A DNA stretch of 64,000 nucleotides from Siphonodentalium dalli (GCA_032622095.1 CP136064.1:178328247-178392246), one strand, 5' to 3'; positions 10,047-20,137 are shown, counted from the first letter of the stretch. Notes: generated by a model not told the origin, from the sequence alone. Numbers and translations are program-made.

Positions 10047-11462
10047 TTAACAAGATTGGTTTTGGGTATTAGATGAATTCACTCCCTGATGTTTCATCCG
10101 TTCATCGTGCGCCTTCTTAGCTGCCTCCACATTAGGCGCTGGGTGAAATCGCTTATGTTTTTTGTACTTCTGTGATTTCCCGATATTTGATGATTGAGTT
10201 TGCCACCCCTCGTCATCAAAACCGTTACTTTCCTTCGTGTCATTAAATTCATCAGTTTCATCAATTCTGGTACCGACTCCTGACATTAGATCTTCATTCT
10301 CTGTTACATTAGTTTTTACACTTTCTGTCATCTCACCTTTCTTCTCTTCTGATATTTTTACCTCCTTCTTTGCATTTCCTTCTATGTCTTGACTCTCCTT
10401 TTCTATGTTTTCCTCGGTTTGTTCTCCTATGATCTCCATAGACTCCATTCCTTCTTTGCATTCACATTCACCTGACAACCCACAGCTGAAACATAAAACT
10501 GGTGGCTCAGACTGATCATTGCCAGGTGTGTCCTCCTTTATTTGAACATTTTCGAACTGTTTTTCCTCTGCAATTTTAACAGTGTCTTCTTGCGGTACTT
10601 CACTGTGATTTTCCTTATCATTTTCCTTCGCACTTTTCTTTTCTTCTTCATACTTGCGAATTAACTTTTTCTCGAGCTCTGATTTTCTTCTTAATTCTTC
10701 TATGTCTGTTTCTATTTCATCTTCTTCTCCACATGTGCAGTCTGATGTCATTTCTTTGCATCCAGGGCAACAAACTCTGTCTATTTTCCTATGTCCACTC
10801 CTTGAACAGTTATAACACACAAGATTTGGGCAAGATTTATATTCGTGTTGGTCCGAGTAACACAAACTGCAGACTTTCCTCTGACCGTTGTGAATTAAGC
10901 GATATGACTTGGATCCATCGACTGTATTGAAGCGAACCAAATTTGGTAATGACCTAATTTCCGGAGGAAATGTGACTTTTGCGTACCTCGTTCCATCTGC
11001 AATATTTGTATTTCTGTAATACCGTCTCCTTAAATCTTCAATTTCGGTGATTCCAAAAGATTTAAGTTTCTCTTTTATTTCATCATCTGTGATGTATGCT
11101 GGTAAATGCATAAAAGAAACAGTCATTCTGTTGTCAGAAATCAACTTTGGCCTGAATTGGGGCCTTGTAACTGCTAACTTTTCAACTAATAGTTCTGCAT
11201 GCTCTCTTTTTTCCATTGTTAACTCGTAACTGTTATTTCCAACCGGTACGCAAGCAACCACTGAGTCGAAGCCCACCATTTTTTCCACATTTTCAATAGT
11301 TTTAGCTGCAGATACTGTTCTGATATCCCCCACTGTTAGCCTCAGTGTTGACTCCTTCTGAAAATGTGAACGTTCACATTTAAATTCTTCATTTTTAAGG
11401 GCATTAGCATATGATGACTGTCCCTGTCCCTGGTCCACATCTCCCATTTTCGAAGTAGCCAT
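10047..11462 (-). CDS. ORF1 of element A: RRM-like zinc-knuckle RNA-binding protein
   Basis: A 471-residue protein, first ATG at 11462. Two compact domains come first: about 40-95 (LRLTVGDIRTV...VVACVPVG) and about 113-190 (MTVSFMHLPAYITDDEI... to the knuckles), the second like the RRM-type fold of Tx1/L1-group ORF1 proteins. Two zinc knuckles follow: C-x2-C-x4-H-x4-C at about 198-211 and C-x2-C-x4-H-x6-C at about 216-231, then further Cys pairs. The C-terminal half is acidic and low in complexity. Its role is presumably to coat the element's RNA and chaperone nucleic acid. It overlaps nothing and ends two bases before ORF2. Confidence 0.88.
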   Translation of the reverse strand: MATSKMGDVDQGQGQSSYANALKNEEFKCERSHFQKESTLRLTVGDIRTVSAAKTIENVEKMVGFDSVVACVPVGNNSYELTMEKREHAELLVEKLAVTRPQFRPKLISDNRMTVSFMHLPAYITDDEIKEKLKSFGITEIEDLRRRYYRNTNIADGTRYAKVTFPPEIRSLPNLVRFNTVDGSKSYRLIHNGQRKVCSLCYSDQHEYKSCPNLVCYNCSRSGHRKIDRVCCPGCKEMTSDCTCGEEDEIETDIEELRRKSELEKKLIRKYEEEKKSAKENDKENHSEVPQEDTVKIAEEKQFENVQIKEDTPGNDQSEPPVLCFSCGLSGECECKEGMESMEIIGEQTEENIEKESQDIEGNAKKEVKISEEKKGEMTESVKTNVTENEDLMSGVGTRIDETDEFNDTKESNGFDDEGWQTQSSNIGKSQKYKKHKRFHPAPNVEAAKKAHDERMKHQGVNSSNTQNQSC

Positions 11463-11670
11463 CTCCCCCACCAAAAGAAATAAAGAAACAACTCACTATT
11501 GGTGAGTATTTACCTCTGTATTTCTGATCACATGTTTGCCTTTAAAGTCTAAATGATTTTCTTTATAAATCAGTTGTGAAATGTCGAGTTATTGCCGATA
11601 ATTCTTCAAAATATCTTCGTCGAAAATCGGGTTTGTTTATCCCGCCATTGACAACCGGAAGTGTCTCCTG

Positions 11671-11847
11671 TTAAAAGTCTGATGCTCTACCATTTGGGAA
11701 CCAGGTGGTCGGGTGTTATGATTTTGTGATGGAAACCGAGATGGTGCATCGTTTTCGAGTATAAAAACTAACGTCGCCCGATATGGGACTTGAACCCATG
11801 ACCCTCAGATGACTCTGAATTTAGCAGACTCTTAAAAGTCTGATGCT
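11671..11847. repeat. Rearranged array remnant between element A and the CR1 element
   Basis: Starts with the 18-bp duplication plus ACC, jumps at about 11691-11697 to the spacer part GGGAACCAGG, and then runs normally into a tRNA gene (11775-11847) cut by the CR1 element. About 150 bp of the unit, including the first 20 tRNA bases, is missing. Confidence 0.9.
11775..11847 (-). pseudogene. tRNA-Lys gene cut by CR1 element (3' part)
   Basis: Intact from the D stem to the 3' end. The 5' part lies beyond the CR1 insertion, near 15820-15841. Confidence 0.93.
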
Positions 11848-11909
11848 GAATCTGAATGGTTTCCGCTGCAGATCCCAATTCTGGTAATTTCGCAGCGGTC
11901 GAGAGAGTC

Positions 11910-14900
11910 TCAGATATTTTCCTTCAGCGCACTCTTGAAGGAATCCACAGGCTGTTGTTGTAGTATTAAGGATTCCTCCAGCTGATTCCAGTCGCATATA
12001 GTTCTAACAAATATGGAATTAGCGAACTGAGCTGACACGTATGGTATTGCCTCGTAGCACTGACTGTTGTTTCTTATTAGGTGTCGAGGAATTTGGCTGG
12101 TGACGTAGCCTGTCAGAATTTTGCTTTGCGATCTAAGACGCCTTGTTTCGGGTGTAAAGTATTGATTAGGGGGTATAGCCGGGACCAATCCGCCCACCAC
12201 CTTACTCATGAATCCCAGTCGGTTTATTTTTCGCCGTTTCTTCAGTGTTGGTAGATCTAGCTCGTGGAGGATCTTGGTCATGTATCCGTCTTCTTTGCTT
12301 TTGTAGTCTCTTTTGATGAACCGGGCTGCTCTACGCTGGATTCTTTCCAGCTTGTCGATGTGGTTTTGTTGGTAGGGGTCCCAGATGGTGTCTGCGTAGT
12401 CCATGATGGATCTGACCAGCGATATGTAGCCCATTTTTCTGCAGTCCTCTGAGCAGTGTCGTATGTTTCTTCGCAGGAAGCCAAGAGTGCATGCTGCTTT
12501 CCTGGAAACATTTCTAATGTGGGCGTCCCATGTCATGGTGTTGCTTATAGTTAGGCCAAGGTACGGGTGTTCTTGTACTTCCTTAAGTATATCTCCTTTC
12601 AGTCTGTAGTAATAGTCGGTGATTTTCCGGGATGACATTATGAAGCATTTTTTGGTGTTAAATTTCATTCCCCATGTGTCGGCCCATTCATCCAGGATGG
12701 AGAGATCTTCCTGCATGGCTAGGTGGTCCTCAAAGTTGTCGATTTCTCGATACAGGAGACAGTCGTCAGCAAATAGACGCACCTTCGATTGGATCTTGTT
12801 TGGGAGGTCGTTAATGTGACATAGAAATAATAATGGACCGAGTACAGTCCCCTGTGGTACCCCGGAGTCTACTGTTTCCTCTCTTGATGTTTTCCCATCT
12901 ACTACTACGCGCATTTTTCTGTTTACGAGGAATGATGTCATCCATCTCAGTAGTGGTCCTCTGATCCCGTAGTTTTCCAATTTTTGTAGTAATCTCCGGT
13001 GAGGCACGGTGTCAAATGCCTTTGAGAAATCGAGGATGGCAATGTCCACTTGTCGCCGATTGTCAAATGATTGGAGTAGGTCATGTGTGGTGACGGCCAG
13101 TTGTGTCTCGCATGAAAAACCGCGCCGAAAACCATGGTTCAACGATGTGAGGATCTCGTGCTGCTCTAGATGGTTGAGGACATGTCTACATACGATATGT
13201 TCGAGTATTTTACATGGAACAGATGTTAAAGATACCGGTCTGTAGTTCTCGGCAGCATGCTTGTCCCCTTTCTTGTATATGGCCGATATATTTGCACTCT
13301 TCCAGTCTGATGGTAGTGTCCCCGTTTTTATAGACTGCTTGAAGATCCTGGTGAGTGGTGGTGCTATATCCCTTGCACATTCTTTAAGCACCATGTTTGG
13401 GATGTTGTCCGGTCCTGGTGCTTTGTGAACATTCTGTTTTCGCAGCAACTTTTCGACTCCTTCGACTGCTATTTCTAGGTCTGGTATCGAAGGTAGGTGG
13501 AGGTCGTCCAGTTTCGGCGGCTGTCGTTTAGGGTCATCGATGGTGAATACGGATTTGAATTGTTTCAGCAATATTTCTGCTTTTTCCTGTGGGTCTGGTG
13601 TGATGTTCCCATCCATCTTAAGGGGCGCCACTCCGATTGAGTCATTTCTCTTTGATTTGATGTAGCTCCAGAAGGGTTTAGAATTATTTTTGTCAAAGCC
13701 TTCTTTGATGTTGTTGTTTATATATGTCCACTCTGATTTCCTTATGGATCTTTGACACTCCTTCTGGTAATGGCGATAGTTTTTCCAGTCGTTTTTCTTT
13801 CTCGCTTGTTTGTATAGCCTCTTCTTCTTCCTCAGCATCTTATGGATTGATCTATTGATCCATGGTGGGTTGTGATTTGTCCTGACCACTGACGATGGTA
13901 TATGCTTCTCCATGGATTTGGTTACAGCATCTCTGAATTTTGTCCACATGTTATCAGTGTCTTGTTCACCTGCTATCACGCTGCGCAACATGTCAATATC
14001 GGCTTGTCTGATGTCTGCTTGAATTAGGTCCCATTCTGCCTTTTTGAAGTTGAAGCGTCGACGTTTACATTTCGGAGCGTAGTGTGGTTTCGTCTCCATG
14101 TCTGTAATAATGATGTCATGGTCTGATAGTCCTGGGATGTTTGTGGTGTTTTTTATCAATGAGGCGTTTGATGTAAATACTAGATCAAGTAAATTGTCTC
14201 CTCTAGTGGGTTTCCTTTGTACTTGCGTCAGTCGGTCGGTGATGTCTACTAGCTTCTGGTGTATGGCTTTATCTGGCGCATCCTTGTCGATGGTAAGGGA
14301 ATCCCAATTTATCCCAGGGCAGTTGAAGTCACCCGTCAGAAAGATGTTTTGTTGGCTTGTTTGCCGTATTTTCTGTAGAGAGTCGTCAAGTAGCTTCAGG
14401 TCACTCTCATTTCTATGTGGCATATAGAAAGAACCAATCAGTAAATCTTTGCTGTTGATTAGCTTCACCTTCACCCATTCCAGCTCGCATTCTGTAACGT
14501 ACTCAGCCCTTTCTTCTGAGATCAGCTCTTTGTTGACTAATATGAAGACACCCCCGCCTAGTGAGTCTCTATCATTTCGGTATACCTCATATCCAGGTGG
14601 AAACACTTCACAGGATTTTGTTGAGTTCTGGGTTGGGTTTTGTCCAGGTTTTATCCCCCTTAACCAAGATTCACAACCGCATATGACATCAGGTTTGGTG
14701 TAATTTAGAAGGGCGTGGAATTCTGATGTTTTCCCATTGATACTTTGGCAGTTGATAGTCATTACTCTTAGGTTTTCTTTCGGTTTCGGGTTGCAGATGT
14801 TTGATGACATGGATCCGTGGTCCGAGGCATGTATGTTTGGGCTTGGTATGTCCCGCGGACTGCTTGCCTTAAGAGGGCTGAATGTGGTGCTGTTTAGCGT

Positions 14901-15404
14901 CGTATTCAGTGTTATGTTGGATTGGTCCAATGGGTCATAATAGTTTGAGCAGTTGACCTCATAACTGTGGAAGGTGAATGATGATACGTTTATGTTGTCG
15001 CATCGACAGCACAGCCATGACACGTTTTTTAGGTTGCTGATTTCTCGGGTACACATTTCAAGGCAGGACTTATGGTACCATATACTACATTTGTCGCAGC
15101 ATGCTCCTCCATTTGTCCAGTTGGTGGCGTCATCACAGAAACCGCATGGGAAGATATTTGCATCCTTCTTGGTGGGACCAGGATTTTTCTCGATATCTCC
15201 TGCTAGCACAAGCAGTAAGAGGATGATGGGTGTGTTACTGCCAGATTTTATGGGCAACGTTATGGGCGAGCTCCCAGAAGACCTCAGTCTTTGCTGTAAT
15301 AGTGACGCTACTTGTTGATAGTTGGTTGGGATCTCAGTGTTCTTCCTTATCAAATAGTGAGCGATGGCGAATGGAATCAACAGACATAGTACAAACTTCC
15401 ACAT
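11910..15404 (-). CDS. CR1-type ORF2: 2A peptide, PHD finger, endonuclease, reverse transcriptase
   Basis: A 1164-residue protein, ATG at 15404. Residues 1-25 are hydrophobic and signal-like. At about 70-77 DIEKNPGP (15174-15197) follows a Leu-rich stretch, the form of active 2A-like peptides, which make the ribosome release the chain before the final Pro. A PHD-type zinc finger follows at about 87-136 (CGFC, CDKC, HKSC, CCRC). The APE endonuclease begins near 213 (MTINCQSING, Glu in CESWL, GDFN, LSDHD). Reverse transcriptase motifs are NYRPVSLT, LDFSKAFD, SGVPQGTVLGPLLF and FADD. Esterase and PHD domains, and 2A peptides, are known from CR1-type elements of several invertebrates. The frame is fully open. 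The 2A would split a short leader from the catalytic protein. Confidence 0.93.
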   Translation of the reverse strand: MWKFVLCLLIPFAIAHYLIRKNTEIPTNYQQVASLLQQRLRSSGSSPITLPIKSGSNTPIILLLLVLAGDIEKNPGPTKKDANIFPCGFCDDATNWTNGGACCDKCSIWYHKSCLEMCTREISNLKNVSWLCCRCDNINVSSFTFHSYEVNCSNYYDPLDQSNITLNTTLNSTTFSPLKASSPRDIPSPNIHASDHGSMSSNICNPKPKENLRVMTINCQSINGKTSEFHALLNYTKPDVICGCESWLRGIKPGQNPTQNSTKSCEVFPPGYEVYRNDRDSLGGGVFILVNKELISEERAEYVTECELEWVKVKLINSKDLLIGSFYMPHRNESDLKLLDDSLQKIRQTSQQNIFLTGDFNCPGINWDSLTIDKDAPDKAIHQKLVDITDRLTQVQRKPTRGDNLLDLVFTSNASLIKNTTNIPGLSDHDIIITDMETKPHYAPKCKRRRFNFKKAEWDLIQADIRQADIDMLRSVIAGEQDTDNMWTKFRDAVTKSMEKHIPSSVVRTNHNPPWINRSIHKMLRKKKRLYKQARKKNDWKNYRHYQKECQRSIRKSEWTYINNNIKEGFDKNNSKPFWSYIKSKRNDSIGVAPLKMDGNITPDPQEKAEILLKQFKSVFTIDDPKRQPPKLDDLHLPSIPDLEIAVEGVEKLLRKQNVHKAPGPDNIPNMVLKECARDIAPPLTRIFKQSIKTGTLPSDWKSANISAIYKKGDKHAAENYRPVSLTSVPCKILEHIVCRHVLNHLEQHEILTSLNHGFRRGFSCETQLAVTTHDLLQSFDNRRQVDIAILDFSKAFDTVPHRRLLQKLENYGIRGPLLRWMTSFLVNRKMRVVVDGKTSREETVDSGVPQGTVLGPLLFLCHINDLPNKIQSKVRLFADDCLLYREIDNFEDHLAMQEDLSILDEWADTWGMKFNTKKCFIMSSRKITDYYYRLKGDILKEVQEHPYLGLTISNTMTWDAHIRNVSRKAACTLGFLRRNIRHCSEDCRKMGYISLVRSIMDYADTIWDPYQQNHIDKLERIQRRAARFIKRDYKSKEDGYMTKILHELDLPTLKKRRKINRLGFMSKVVGGLVPAIPPNQYFTPETRRLRSQSKILTGYVTSQIPRHLIRNNSQCYEAIPYVSAQFANSIFVRTICDWNQLEESLILQQQPVDSFKSALKENI

Positions 15405-15477
15405 CACAACAAGTATAGCGTGGAAAAACCCACAGCTGACTTGCGTGATAATGTGAAAGTGTATACCCTGGTGTGTT

Positions 15478-15819
15478 TTACTCCTCTTCCCAGCAGTCCC
15501 TCTTCATTTGTTCACCAATCTTTTTGAGCCAAGCCTTTGCGAGAGTCGGTGATGGATGCAGTCCGTCTGTGTATACGTTGAAATTATACACGTGTCTTGG
15601 TAACTTCGAATTTTTCTTTGATGTTACCGGATTTCTGGAGATATCACTAGAGAATTGTGGTGAGTGAGAATTTAGTTCCCCATTTAGCCTTCTAATCCCG
15701 CTATTAAGTTGGTAGACTTGTTCCAGTAGTAGCTTGTCACTATCGGCAAATATTGATGGGTCTTGGTGTTTTCTGCTTCGATTAAACTCTACTATTGAAT
15801 AGATTGGAGTCTCTAGTCT
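15478..15819 (-). pseudogene. CR1-type ORF1, C-terminal fragment (SGNH-esterase-like)
   Basis: An open frame with no start codon, entering from the truncated 5' end and stopping at 15478, 73 bp before ORF2. About 113 codons remain. Its end carries TDGLHPSPTLAKAW, which resembles the Asp-x2-His block closing SGNH hydrolase domains; CR1 ORF1 proteins are known to carry an esterase domain. The rest of the domain is lost by 5' truncation, so this copy cannot make a whole ORF1. Confidence 0.7.
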
Positions 15820-16104
15820 CTACCGACTGAGCTAACCGGGCTGGTTGCTAGTGGGGCCACCATTTGCTTTCTGCACAAAACGGGTGATATCTATTTGAGA
15901 AGTTTGTGGCGCCAAATTTTAAGGCCAGAATATTATGCGCACAGCATATAAGTGGAATAATTTGGGGCTCGATTTTATTGTGTATTGCGCAAACACGCTA
16001 TTTGATGTTTGTAAACTATCCAATTGGGAACCAGGTGGTCGGGTGTTATGATTTTGTGATGGAAACCGAGATGGTGCATCGTTTTCGAGTATAAAAACTA
16101 ACGT

Positions 16105-16199
16105 CGCCCGATATGGGACTTGAACCCATGACCCTCAGATGACTCTGAATTTAGCAGACTCTTAAAAGTCTGATGCTCTACCGACTGAGCTAACCGGGC
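16105..16199 (-). tRNA. tRNA-Lys(UUU), intron-containing
   Basis: Copy of the 306-400 gene. Confidence 0.95.
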
Positions 16200-16462
16200 T
16201 GGTTGCTAGTGGGGCCACCATTTGCTTTCTGCACAAAACGGGTGATATCTATTTGAGAAGTTTGTGGCGCCAAATTTTAAGGCCAGAATATTATGCGCAC
16301 AGCATATAAGTGGAATAATTTGGGGCTCGATTTTATTGTGTATTGCGCAAACACGCTATTTGATGTTTGTAAACTATCCAATTGGGAACCAGGTGGTCGG
16401 GTGTTATGATTTTGTGATGGAAACCGAGATGGTGCATCGTTTTCGAGTATAAAAACTAACGT

Positions 16463-16557
16463 CGCCCGATATGGGACTTGAACCCATGACCCTCAGATGA
16501 CTCTGAATTTAGCAGACTCTTAAAAGTCTGATGCTCTACCGACTGAGCTAACCGGGC
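16463..16557 (-). tRNA. tRNA-Lys(UUU), intron-containing
   Basis: Copy of the 306-400 gene. Confidence 0.95.
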
Positions 16558-16820
16558 TGGTTGCTAGTGGGGCCACCATTTGCTTTCTGCACAAAACGGG
16601 TGATATCTATTTGAGAAGTTTGTGGCGCCAAATTTTAAGGCCAGAATATTATGCGCACAGCATATAAGTGGAATAATTTGGGGCTCGATTTTATTGTGTA
16701 TTGCGCAAACACGCTATTTGATGTTTGTAAACTATCCAATTGGGAACCAGGTGGTCGGGTGTTATGATTTTGTGATGGAAACCGAGATGGTGCATCGTTT
16801 TCGAGTATAAAAACTAACGT

Positions 16821-16915
16821 CGCCCGATATGGGACTTGAACCCATGACCCTCAGATGACTCTGAATTTAGCAGACTCTTAAAAGTCTGATGCTCTACCGA
16901 CTGAGCTAACCGGGC
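16821..16915 (-). tRNA. tRNA-Lys(UUU), intron-containing
   Basis: Copy of the 306-400 gene. Confidence 0.95.
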
Positions 16916-17178
16916 TGGTTGCTAGTGGGGCCACCATTTGCTTTCTGCACAAAACGGGTGATATCTATTTGAGAAGTTTGTGGCGCCAAATTTTAAGGCC
17001 AGAATATTATGCGCACAGCATATAAGTGGAATAATTTGGGGCTCGATTTTATTGTGTATTGCGCAAACACGCTATTTGATGTTTGTAAACTATCCAATTG
17101 GGAACCAGGTGGTCGGGTGTTATGATTTTGTGATGGAAACCGAGATGGTGCATCGTTTTCGAGTATAAAAACTAACGT

Positions 17179-17273
17179 CGCCCGATATGGGACTTGAACC
17201 CATGACCCTCAGATGACTCTGAATTTAGCAGACTCTTAAAAGTCTGATGCTCTACCGACTGAGCTAACCGGGC
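17179..17273 (-). tRNA. tRNA-Lys(UUU), intron-containing
   Basis: Copy of the 306-400 gene. Confidence 0.95.
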
Positions 17274-17536
17274 TGGTTGCTAGTGGGGCCACCATTTGCT
17301 TTCTGCACAAAACGGGTGATATCTATTTGAGAAGTTTGTGGCGCCAAATTTTAAGGCCAGAATATTATGCGCACAGCATATAAGTGGAATAATTTGGGGC
17401 TCGATTTTATTGTGTATTGCGCAAACACGCTATTTGATGTTTGTAAACTATCCAATTGGGAACCAGGTGGTCGGGTGTTATGATTTTGTGATGGAAACCG
17501 AGATGGTGCATCGTTTTCGAGTATAAAAACTAACGT

Positions 17537-17631
17537 CGCCCGATATGGGACTTGAACCCATGACCCTCAGATGACTCTGAATTTAGCAGACTCTTAAAAG
17601 TCTGATGCTCTACCGACTGAGCTAACCGGGC
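17537..17631 (-). tRNA. tRNA-Lys(UUU), intron-containing
   Basis: Copy of the 306-400 gene. Confidence 0.95.
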
Positions 17632-17894
17632 TGGTTGCTAGTGGGGCCACCATTTGCTTTCTGCACAAAACGGGTGATATCTATTTGAGAAGTTTGTGGC
17701 GCCAAATTTTAAGGCCAGAATATTATGCGCACAGCATATAAGTGGAATAATTTGGGGCTCGATTTTATTGTGTATTGCGCAAACACGCTATTTGATGTTT
17801 GTAAACTATCCAATTGGGAACCAGGTGGTCGGGTGTTATGATTTTGTGATGGAAACCGAGATGGTGCATCGTTTTCGAGTATAAAAACTAACGT

Positions 17895-17989
17895 CGCCCG
17901 ATATGGGACTTGAACCCATGACCCTCAGATGACTCTGAATTTAGCAGACTCTTAAAAGTCTGATGCTCTACCGACTGAGCTAACCGGGC
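17895..17989 (-). tRNA. tRNA-Lys(UUU), intron-containing
   Basis: Copy of the 306-400 gene. Confidence 0.95.
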
Positions 17990-18252
17990 TGGTTGCTAGT
18001 GGGGCCACCATTTGCTTTCTGCACAAAACGGGTGATATCTATTTGAGAAGTTTGTGGCGCCAAATTTTAAGGCCAGAATATTATGCGCACAGCATATAAG
18101 TGGAATAATTTGGGGCTCGATTTTATTGTGTATTGCGCAAACACGCTATTTGATGTTTGTAAACTATCCAATTGGGAACCAGGTGGTCGGGTGTTATGAT
18201 TTTGTGATGGAAACCGAGATGGTGCATCGTTTTCGAGTATAAAAACTAACGT

Positions 18253-18347
18253 CGCCCGATATGGGACTTGAACCCATGACCCTCAGATGACTCTGAATTT
18301 AGCAGACTCTTAAAAGTCTGATGCTCTACCGACTGAGCTAACCGGGC
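18253..18347 (-). tRNA. tRNA-Lys(UUU), intron-containing
   Basis: Copy of the 306-400 gene. Confidence 0.95.
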
Positions 18348-18610
18348 TGGTTGCTAGTGGGGCCACCATTTGCTTTCTGCACAAAACGGGTGATATCTAT
18401 TTGAGAAGTTTGTGGCGCCAAATTTTAAGGCCAGAATATTATGCGCACAGCATATAAGTGGAATAATTTGGGGCTCGATTTTATTGTGTATTGCGCAAAC
18501 ACGCTATTTGATGTTTGTAAACTATCCAATTGGGAACCAGGTGGTCGGGTGTTATGATTTTGTGATGGAAACCGAGATGGTGCATCGTTTTCGAGTATAA
18601 AAACTAACGT

Positions 18611-18705
18611 CGCCCGATATGGGACTTGAACCCATGACCCTCAGATGACTCTGAATTTAGCAGACTCTTAAAAGTCTGATGCTCTACCGACTGAGCTAAC
18701 CGGGC
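18611..18705 (-). tRNA. tRNA-Lys(UUU), intron-containing
   Basis: Copy of the 306-400 gene. Confidence 0.95.
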
Positions 18706-18968
18706 TGGTTGCTAGTGGGGCCACCATTTGCTTTCTGCACAAAACGGGTGATATCTATTTGAGAAGTTTGTGGCGCCAAATTTTAAGGCCAGAATATTAT
18801 GCGCACAGCATATAAGTGGAATAATTTGGGGCTCGATTTTATTGTGTATTGCGCAAACACGCAATTTGATGTTTGTAAACTATCCAATTGGGAACCAGGT
18901 GGTCGGGTGTTATGATTTTGTGATGGAAACCGAGATGGTGCATCGTTTTCGAGTATAAAAACTAACGT

Positions 18969-19063
18969 CGCCCGATATGGGACTTGAACCCATGACCCTC
19001 AGATGACTCTGAATTTAGCAGACTCTTAAAAGTCTGATGCTCTACCGACTGAGCTAACCGGGC
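18969..19063 (-). tRNA. tRNA-Lys(UUU), intron-containing
   Basis: Copy of the 306-400 gene. Confidence 0.95.
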
Positions 19064-19326
19064 TGGTTGCTAGTGGGGCCACCATTTGCTTTCTGCACAA
19101 AACGGGTGATATCTATTTGAGAAGTTTGTGGCGCCAAATTTTAAGGCCAGAATATTATGCGCACAGCATATAAGTGGAATAATTTGGGGCTCGATTTTAT
19201 TGTGTATTGCGCAAACACGCTATTTGATGTTTGTAAACTATCCAATTGGGAACCAGGTGGTCGGGTGTTATGATTTTGTGATGGAAACCGAGATGGTGCA
19301 TCGTTTTCGAGTATAAAAACTAACGT

Positions 19327-19421
19327 CGCCCGATATGGGACTTGAACCCATGACCCTCAGATGACTCTGAATTTAGCAGACTCTTAAAAGTCTGATGCTC
19401 TACCGACTGAGCTAACCGGGC
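19327..19421 (-). tRNA. tRNA-Lys(UUU), intron-containing
   Basis: Copy of the 306-400 gene. Confidence 0.95.
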
Positions 19422-19684
19422 TGGTTGCTAGTGGGGCCACCATTTGCTTTCTGCACAAAACGGGTGATATCTATTTGAGAAGTTTGTGGCGCCAAATTTT
19501 AAGGCCAGAATATTATGCGCACAGCATATAAGTGGAATAATTTGGGGCTCGATTTTATTGTGTATTGCGCAAACACGCTATTTGATGTTTGTAAACTATC
19601 CAATTGGGAACCAGGTGGTCGGGTGTTATGATTTTGTGATGGAAACCGAGATGGTGCATCGTTTTCGAGTATAAAAACTAACGT

Positions 19685-19779
19685 CGCCCGATATGGGACT
19701 TGAACCCATGACCCTCAGATGACTCTGAATTTAGCAGACTCTTAAAAGTCTGATGCTCTACCGACTGAGCTAACCGGGC
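19685..19779 (-). tRNA. tRNA-Lys(UUU), intron-containing
   Basis: Copy of the 306-400 gene. Confidence 0.95.
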
Positions 19780-20042
19780 TGGTTGCTAGTGGGGCCACCA
19801 TTTGCTTTCTGCACAAAACGGGTGATATCTATTTGAGAAGTTTGTGGCGCCAAATTTTAAGGCCAGAATATTATGCGCACAGCATATAAGTGGAATAATT
19901 TGGGGCTCGATTTTATTGTGTATTGCGCAAACACGCTATTTGATGTTTGTAAACTATCCAATTGGGAACCAGGTGGTCGGGTGTTATGATTTTGTGATGG
20001 AAACCGAGATGGTGCATCGTTTTCGAGTATAAAAACTAACGT

Positions 20043-20137
20043 CGCCCGATATGGGACTTGAACCCATGACCCTCAGATGACTCTGAATTTAGCAGACTCT
20101 TAAAAGTCTGATGCTCTACCGACTGAGCTAACCGGGC
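20043..20137 (-). tRNA. tRNA-Lys(UUU), intron-containing
   Basis: Copy of the 306-400 gene. Confidence 0.95.

Larger units (their letters stand above)
3603..11670 (-). mobile_element. Tx1-like non-LTR retrotransposon A, full length, in tRNA-Lys
   Basis: An 8.07-kb element in the same orientation as the tRNA. In sense order: short 5' UTR (11670-11463), ORF1, ORF2 (APE endonuclease, reverse transcriptase, CCHC), 2.56-kb 3' UTR and a poly(A) tail (3603-3615 as T on +). An 18-bp target duplication flanks it. Both ORFs are open, so it may be young. Group assignment rests on the protein layout: APE endonuclease at the N-terminus, L1/Tx1-type reverse transcriptase, a C-terminal CCHC, and an ORF1 with RRM-like fold and zinc knuckles. 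The Tx1 clade is known for site-specific members, such as Keno in U2 snRNA genes and Mutsu in 5S rRNA genes. Just past its 5' end the host unit is rearranged (see 11671-11847). Confidence 0.9.
11848..15819 (-). mobile_element. CR1-type non-LTR retrotransposon, 5'-truncated, in tRNA-Lys
   Basis: A 3.97-kb insertion in the same orientation as the tRNA. It holds the tail of ORF1, a complete ORF2 and a 62-bp 3' UTR. There is no poly(A); the 3' end has the short repeat (ATTCAG)2, as CR1-group elements often have. The host sequence resumes without loss (GATGCT on the left, CTACCG on the right), so any target duplication is at most 2 bp. Truncation at the 5' end is usual for such elements. The joint is 2-4 bp from that used by elements A, B and the ORF1-only element. 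Confidence 0.9.
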
